Source: Jacaranda mimosifolia (lineage: Eukaryota; Streptophyta; Magnoliopsida; Lamiales; Bignoniaceae). From it: 64,000 nucleotides of DNA. This document shows, one piece after another, positions 58,201-64,000 of the stretch (its first letter is position 1; each line of letters opens with the position of its first letter). Location: NCBI GenBank assembly GCA_018894105.1, contig CM032125.1:35883032-35947031 (forward strand), read 5' to 3'. Both the position numbers and the translations under genes were made by a program. The notes beneath the pieces were generated by a model. It ran no database searches. It saw only the letters and a program-made list of their open reading frames with translations, and had not been told where the DNA came from.

Positions 58201-60547
58201 TGTAATGCCCTAGAATTTTATTTCATATTTAATTGATTAATTTACCTTATTTTATTTTATTTAGCATTTAAGTTTAAAAAAAATGTAGTGCCTTAGAATT
58301 TCTTTTTTTTTATCTCATGTTTACCCATAATTACATTTAATTTTATTTATTAATTGCTATATTAGTTAGAAGATGATTATTATATATTTGATATTTAAAT
58401 TTAAAAACAAAAAAAAGTTATAATCTTCTTATGATAATAAGATATTATTACTAGGAAGTAATAATTGAGACTTTAGGAATTAATGATAAAGATATCATAT
58501 TTATTATAAGATTATTCTAATCCTAGAAAGAATTATAATTAGAGTTTCAGTTGAAATAAAACACTTATTCCACATATATAAGTCTCACCCTCTAAAACCC
58601 TAGCCACTCAATCAAAACGTAAGAAGAAAGACAGAGGTGATCGGAGACTGTTGCTAAGCGTTGACAGTGCATATCAAGTTCTATTGAAGAAAAATCTCCA
58701 CTGTAGGTAAGGCTTAGAACACCTGTTACTTGACTACTACTTTTAACGATATGTATGCATATAAATATATATAGGATGAATTGTGCCCCACATATAAATA
58801 TATAATTCCAGGGTGTTTTTTTTTTAAGAATTATTCATTGTGCTTGTCTTCATGATACACAGCCGCAAATTTTGACCCCTATGGACCAATTTTGACTTTA
58901 TTGTAATTCAAGGTTTGCTTTTTGGGTCTTTTAAAAAATTGAGATTTTAGAACAAGACAATATATATATGTATACGTATATATGAATTTAGGAGGAAATT
59001 TAGGGGTGCAAGAGTGATTCCTTTGGCATGTGAGTACTTATGGGAACCGAAGGTGGAAAATTTTGCATCTATGTAGGTTTCTTGATAAATTTACTTAGGG
59101 TATGTGTGCTGTGAATCTATATTTAATAGAAATTTTATTCTGGTTCATGTAATATTAGCTACTAGCACCAAGGTTATCCTTTTATTTATAATTTTGGTAT
59201 GTTCAATGGAATTCAAATGAGAAATATATATGTGTATATACATATATATATATATATAGTGTAAAATATTTTAGTACTAACTAGGATTGTTAGGTCTAAG
59301 ATATCACATGCTTATGGTATCCATAAGGCTAGTCCTATGAGTTGTCTTTTAAATTGGTTGAATTGGTGATTGAAGTATTTAATAAATAAATCAGGTGACC
59401 CAGTTGTTGATACGATTGATTCTGAGATAGGAGATTGACGTCTAGGATTGATCTCAAAGGTGAGTGCCTAAACTTATAAATACTAGATATTGTTATATTT
59501 CAAAACCCAGAAGGATATATGCTATTATGTAATGCTCATGAATTGTGTTCAACTTACACTGCACTATATATTCCATTGCGCACAAAAGAGATCCTTTTTC
59601 TTGTTTTATTTCCGCACAAAAGAAATAATTTTCTTGTTTTAATTCTGAAAAAAGAAACCCATGCTTATGATTTTAATGCTTCTAGACTACCAATTAAATT
59701 CGGTGATCAATTTATTACTGTTACTGTACTACAACTATTACTGTTAGTTGGATCCAACTTGGTCTGGGTGTGCGAGGGACTTCACTGGGCAGCAGCGGGC
59801 TAGCCGGTTGAACCCCAAGCCCCTATGGCCTAATCCCCCTAGTGCACAATAGAAGCCGTTTGTGGCTGAGGTGGGTCGTAGGAATTCCCGGGGACGCTCG
59901 GGCACTGTTTGGTAAGGTCGCACCTTGCTCGGAGTGATAAGGGACTGTTATGGTGGGAGCCATAAGGTTGTCTGGCTACAGCAAAAATTGATTGATCATC
60001 GTATTTAAGTTGATAGTCTAGGAAATCATTTAATAAAATTCTGATTGGTTACTGCTTGATCGTTCATAAATTTCTCGACTGTTATTGTTAGACTATTTTA
60101 CGAATCCCACTTATATTACTGGAAAAATTCCCACTGTCCAAAATAATTTTAATTCAAGAACTCATTTTACACACACTTGGCACTCACTGAGTCTTTTACT
60201 CACACTCCTTTCTTTTCTTTAACTTCCTTCTGGCAGACATAAATTCTAGTTCTTGTGAGGAGGTGGATCCTGCATATGATGAGAATCAAGGGTGAAGATG
60301 TAGTTTTGAACTTTTCAGTAGACTAGTATATGTTCTATTAAGTTCGTTAGTTTTGTTTTATTTGTTATGGATTTTATTGTGTTTAGTTCTGGAAACATTT
60401 CGACACTTTGAGTTTTATGTTGTGAGTTTTCTAGGAATTGGATGAGTTATTATTTAACCTTATGTTTTGGATTATTAGTTTCATTTATCGGGATTAAATT
60501 TCACACGCAATTCTAATATAAATATGGTTTAATTTTGGGGCGTGACA
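58201..60547. repeat. Solo LTR of about 2.35 kb in a WDR91-like intron
   Basis: The ends are TGTAATGCCCTAG and GGGGCGTGACA. A perfect ATATG target duplication (58196-58200 and 60548-60552) flanks it. Copy a at about 10735-10760 shows the empty site (GAAGGATATGAGCACC). The insertion is in an intron, 5 bp from the donor of the exon at 60558-60674. No coding region is seen; the 94-residue frame at 59519 is by chance. Confidence 0.88.
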
Positions 60548-60700
60548 ATATGAGTACCATTAAAAATCTCACTCAAGAAATTCCGAATAGAAAGGTGTAA
60601 AGCACGGAACCACTCCTCAGAAAAGTACACGCGAAGCTGCGGATCCAAATGCGGATTCTGCAAGTACGAAATTGCTGCAAGGAATAAAATCAATAAAATC

Positions 60701-62815
60701 AGCCCGCCAAAAAATCACATTTATTTTAAAAATGAGTAATAAAATGAGGACAATAATAATAATTGAATTGACTATAGATACTATATATATAATTTTTTTC
60801 TGTTTATATATGTGCATGTAAGGAGTTCGTTAAATTCGAACTTCAAACCTTACGTTTGCATGTGAGATTAATGCTATTAAACAAAAGACCGACCAATATT
60901 ATATATACTAGCAGTTAATACACATTTAATGAGTACTCATTTAATAAAAGTGCAAAGTAAATGTATTATGACAACGTAACTTTAAAATTCAATTGGCTTA
61001 AAAATAATTGCTATAATAAAGAAAATAAATCAATCAGTTAATACCAGAGCAACACTCATTCATGTAGTTTTGATAAAAATTATAAATAAAAGTAAAAAAA
61101 AAAAGGTTAAATGGTTTAAATTATACCTATAGAAAAGTTGAAAATATGGGGAAAAAAAATTACAGAAAAATGAAGACATTTATAATTATATATAACCTTC
61201 ATAAGGTTATAATGGGGTAGTAATTGGCCTACTAGTAGGCTAGTAGTTATTCTATGTACATATTAAAATTTTAAATAAGAAAAGTGGGTATTTTAAGAAT
61301 AATACTTGAAAACATGCAAAGAGGGGCAGGCTCTTTATAAATAGTATATATGTAACTAAAAAAGAAAATAAAAAACTATTAACTTTTTGGATGAAATACT
61401 CCTAAGTTTACAAGATGTTCTGAACATTTTATTCAACTTATAAATTAAGATGGTGTTTGCATAAATTTACTCAAAAAATCTTATTAGCTCTTATATAATA
61501 TAAAGAGCTTATAAGATGTTAATTCTTATATTAAAGATAAGCATTTAAAGTGTTTAGATAAAATGAGATTTTGAAATTCACAAGATATGAGTAATTATAG
61601 TTAGTATGGTTAAAAATAAAGGAGTATGTTAAGATTTTAAAAATAAATTATGAATACCTTACTTTTCTGCAAAAGAACTTACAAGATCTTAACGACTTAT
61701 TTTGGCAATTTATAATTTCATTTTTAAAAAAAAATTATCAAACACTTTATAATATGTTAAAGTTTTAAAATATTTTATAAGATGTAAGAGGTTATTTACT
61801 TGATTTGATAAGCGATATTGAACTTATATTCACCCATAATTTCTTATTTGTTTGCTTTTTTGTGGGCCGTGATTAAAAATAGAAAGCTATCAATTAATTA
61901 ACCATTTTCACAAGCATTTTTGTTTTTAAAATATTTTTTCAAATACACTTTTACACTTTCTCTCCATTTTTACGCCATATTTTCTCTTACTTCCATTTGT
62001 ACGTCTTTTAATACAAAAACACAACAATATCCAAATACATTTCATTTTTAACTCTACACAATCATTTTATTTTAGAGAAAATATCCAAACAACATTCCAT
62101 TTTTAGACCTAAACTCATAACTAACTTTTCATTCTTTGAACTTGGCAGAAAATTAAAAATGGCAAACATATCCAAAAGGGATCTAAGGATGTTTAATTGA
62201 AAATGGCAAAACACGTTTTTATCCATGTAATAAAAAAAACTTTTGGAAGTTGGAATGCTTAAATGAGAGAAAAATTATGGGTAATAATAAAAGTAAGATA
62301 TATAGAAACTTATATTAAAATTTTATATTTGTCTTTCTTGCAGTAATTTTATGTATTATTTAAGAATAATTCATTATAAATTAGTAAATTTATTGAAAGA
62401 ATTTAAGTTACATTACAATGTATGGTAAATAGTATGATAAAATTTGTCTAAACTAAAAAAAATTGTATAATATATTCAAAGCAAGTATTTAAAAAAGTAA
62501 TAAACAAAATTAAATTATTATTTTCCAAACATTTTTCTAGAATAGTTTTGGAACCAAAAAGAATTAGTTGCAATTTTACATTTCAAAGTATGGACATGAT
62601 GATTTTTTAATAATTAATTTTCCAATTCTACATGCAAAAATTATCCAATTCAAAAACAGTTGGTGGAAAACCAAAATCACAAATTTGTGCGTCACCAAAA
62701 CCACGATAATCAGTGGAATTTCAGCTTGAATAGCTGAAGGCCTTCAACATCTTATTTCTATCTTCTTCCACCGATTCGACATTATCTCATGAATTCTCGC
62801 ACTGTAAATCAGCTG
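60701..62815. other. Gene-free AT-rich spacer
   Basis: No coding segment is supported. Homology to WDR91-like copy a ends near 60755, where the upstream exon should begin. Variants of CTTATAAGAT(G/C) recur around 61460-61800, as in the spacer at 17.7 kb. Confidence 0.55.
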
Positions 62816-62819
62816 CACC

Positions 62820-63875
62820 ATCAAGATTTAATGTTTTCATGAACAAGCTGCCCACCAAGCACAATTCTCAATCAGGTTGGTCAGTCTACATGAGCCTGTT
62901 CTGTCCATTTCTTCCTGAAAACATGAAAATGATACATCACATCATATAAACTTTTCAAATTTCTCCCGTTGTTTGGTGGTTATTATGTTGATTGAATTGA
63001 GGACACATACATGGTTAAAAATGACAAATTTATAAGACTTGATGGTCAAGACTAAACCTGCATCTGAAATGCTTGAGAAGGTCTTTGGATGAGCACTCTC
63101 AAAACATATTACAAAATGGTTTTGGAGCTTATAAAATATTAAATTTTATTTTGAAAACAAGCTCTTGAAGTGTTTGACAGACCAAAATTTGAAACTTATA
63201 AGATCATTTAGATAAGCTTAATTGAACACCCTCTAAATCTAACATCCCTAGTGCAATTTAAGAAAAAGATTGCAGAATCCATTTTTCTTGAAGCATTTTC
63301 ATTCACAAAATTAAACAAGTCAGCCACGAAAAACAGAAGTTCAAACAGAGTCGAACAACATATCATGTAACAATTGAGACAAGTTCCCCTTACTGTGATA
63401 ATCATACAGCAGAAGCTTTTCGTCCTTGGAAGAATAGTAACCCTTTACTATGGCAACATTTAAGTTCCGCGTATTCCCTACAATCTCCATGTGCTGCTTA
63501 AACTGTCGTTCAGAAACACTCACTGGCTTCAGTCTCTTCACCAAAATTTTTATCCCATTATCAAGAGCAGAAACATAAGCACACCGAAATGTTCCCTCCC
63601 CGAGATACTCTGCAGAAGCCCTCAACAAATCTTCAAGTTCAAAGGCTGGTTTAAATTTTGCAGTAAATACCAGCTTGGGAAGCAATGAACTTCCAGGACT
63701 TAAAAAGTCAAAGGGCACATCATGGAGTGGAGAACTCAACTCCAAACTGGAACTGGATCCGGTGCTTCAGACAGTGTCCTGGGGGTCCTTGAGTGAGAAT
63801 GGAAAAGTTGCCAAAGTTGCTCTTTCTTCAAAACAGCTGCCACCAGCCTCTCCAGTTGTTGTAGATCTGAGACAT
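62820..63875 (-). pseudogene. Tandem-kinase pseudogene 6 (same type as gene 3)
   Basis: The ATG at 63875 begins as in gene 3, but a one-base deletion after MSQIY throws the IYDNWERLV block out of frame. The next frame reads LERLVAAVLKKEQLWQLFHS. A second one-base deletion lies near 63755. The kinase-1 N-lobe is then open (FELEDLLRASAEYLGEGTF, KILVKRLKPVSVSE, EKLLLYDYHSKGNLSQLL). The intron-1 donor GGTATGT of gene 3 is GATATGT here, so splicing would fail. About 62915-62820 is a shrunken exon-2 relic, including LFMKTLN in place of LVHGNIK-type sequence. The remaining exons are absent. Confidence 0.82.
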
Positions 63876-64000
63876 CTTTCTCTGCAAATTGTGCTCTGAA
63901 AATGGTAATGGATGATTGGTACACTTAGAAATTGATGAATATAATTGAACTACTTGCATTATTGTAATTTGAACACAGAACTCTTAACACTCTCTGTTTG

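Larger units (their letters stand above)
50545..60700 (-). pseudogene. WDR91-like WD40 gene, most complete copy d, split by two LTR insertions
   Basis: Minus-strand exons 5' to 3': 60674-60558 (39 codons, YLQNPHLDPQLRVYFSEEWF); about 57195-57050, coiled coil (DTVNRLNKEVRQLSLKLSQ); about 56955-56750 (SFEAQVNFTPQF); about 56490-56430 (DEENFAEAKAAFQ); 56285-56190 (DSFLGHASPISC, WD40); 55831-55752 (QTIYCGAEIMSLEWDCKSDY); about 55645-55550 (DGGIKAWNVDANRVVYDLNS); about 55375-55310 (ILDLKCSPVGPIFVSAAASR); about 55050-54930 (LSFNHNGKLLAAAATDGMIH); about 54820-54690 (TGWPAHDSAICSIRF); and a last WD repeat at about 50660-50545 with a frameshift. The CTLH exon found in copy a is missing and the WD repeat at 56190 lacks its usual end, so I call it a pseudogene. 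The human family member WDR91 acts in endosome maturation; the plant role is not shown here. Confidence 0.78.

Noticed and set aside
59519..59803. 94-residue frame in the 58-60 kb region
   Set aside because: It is inside the 2.35-kb solo LTR with a proven target duplication. No motif is seen.
59770..59990. Structured GC-richer stretch considered as a possible tRNA or ncRNA
   Set aside because: I could not form a tRNA cloverleaf or find A/B boxes, and it lies inside an LTR.

Overview
This is a window of nuclear DNA from a flowering plant. The evidence is interrupted intron-containing genes with GT/AG junctions, LTR retrotransposons, CACTA-type ends, long AT-rich spacers, LRR-III-type kinase domains and EIX/Cf-type LRR receptor-like proteins. 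The gene families look dicot, perhaps asterid; the species cannot be named from the sequence alone. Almost everything with coding character belongs to three families that have been copied many times. Most copies are broken, so the window reads as a birth-and-death cluster of immune-type genes rather than a set of unrelated loci.

Left part (1-10.3 kb). A Copia element on the minus strand (1-4636) keeps a 563-bp LTR, a primer-binding site and a polypurine tract, but its gag-pol frame is broken in at least seven places. It sits inside an older LTR (4637-4992). Next come two pseudogenes of an unusual tandem-kinase family (about 5.5-7.56 kb and 7.74-9.74 kb, minus strand).

10.4-28.2 kb. This holds a deleted copy of a WDR91-like WD40 gene (10.44-11.18 kb), AT-rich repeats containing a scrap of an LRR gene (14.69 kb), and the best-preserved tandem-kinase gene (15896-18482, three exons, two premature stops). 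A further kinase relic cut by a 613-bp solo LTR (19732-20344) follows. Then comes a second copy of the 5-10 kb block, spread over 20.4-28.2 kb because 2.6 kb present here is missing from the left copy.

29-60.7 kb. A unit made of a plus-strand LRR receptor-like protein (RLP) gene and a minus-strand WDR91-like gene or fragment occurs three times: RLP1 29392-32654 (one internal TGA) with WD40 fragment 33.5-34.5 kb; RLP2 38.67-40.10 kb (only the 3' third) with fragment 40.4-41.7 kb; RLP3 46425-49643 (open throughout) with the most complete WD40 copy, 50.5-60.7 kb. That last copy is split by two long solo LTRs whose empty sites can be read from the paralogues. Between them lie LTR-like DNA (34.5-37.2 kb), a CACTA foldback (42.0-42.4 kb) and a 0.3-kb-arm inverted repeat (42.6-43.6 kb). 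A last tandem-kinase pseudogene (62.8-63.9 kb) closes the window.

How the parts fit. RLP3 is the only gene that looks fully functional: a cell-surface LRR receptor with a short cytoplasmic tail, which by family knowledge would need partner kinases such as SOBIR1/BAK1. The interleaved kinase genes encode two LRR-III-type kinase domains in one cytosolic protein, both with the catalytic HRD changed to HGN. Tandem kinases/pseudokinases are known immune proteins in cereals, so an RLP plus tandem-pseudokinase cluster is the most interesting feature here. The functional link is inference.
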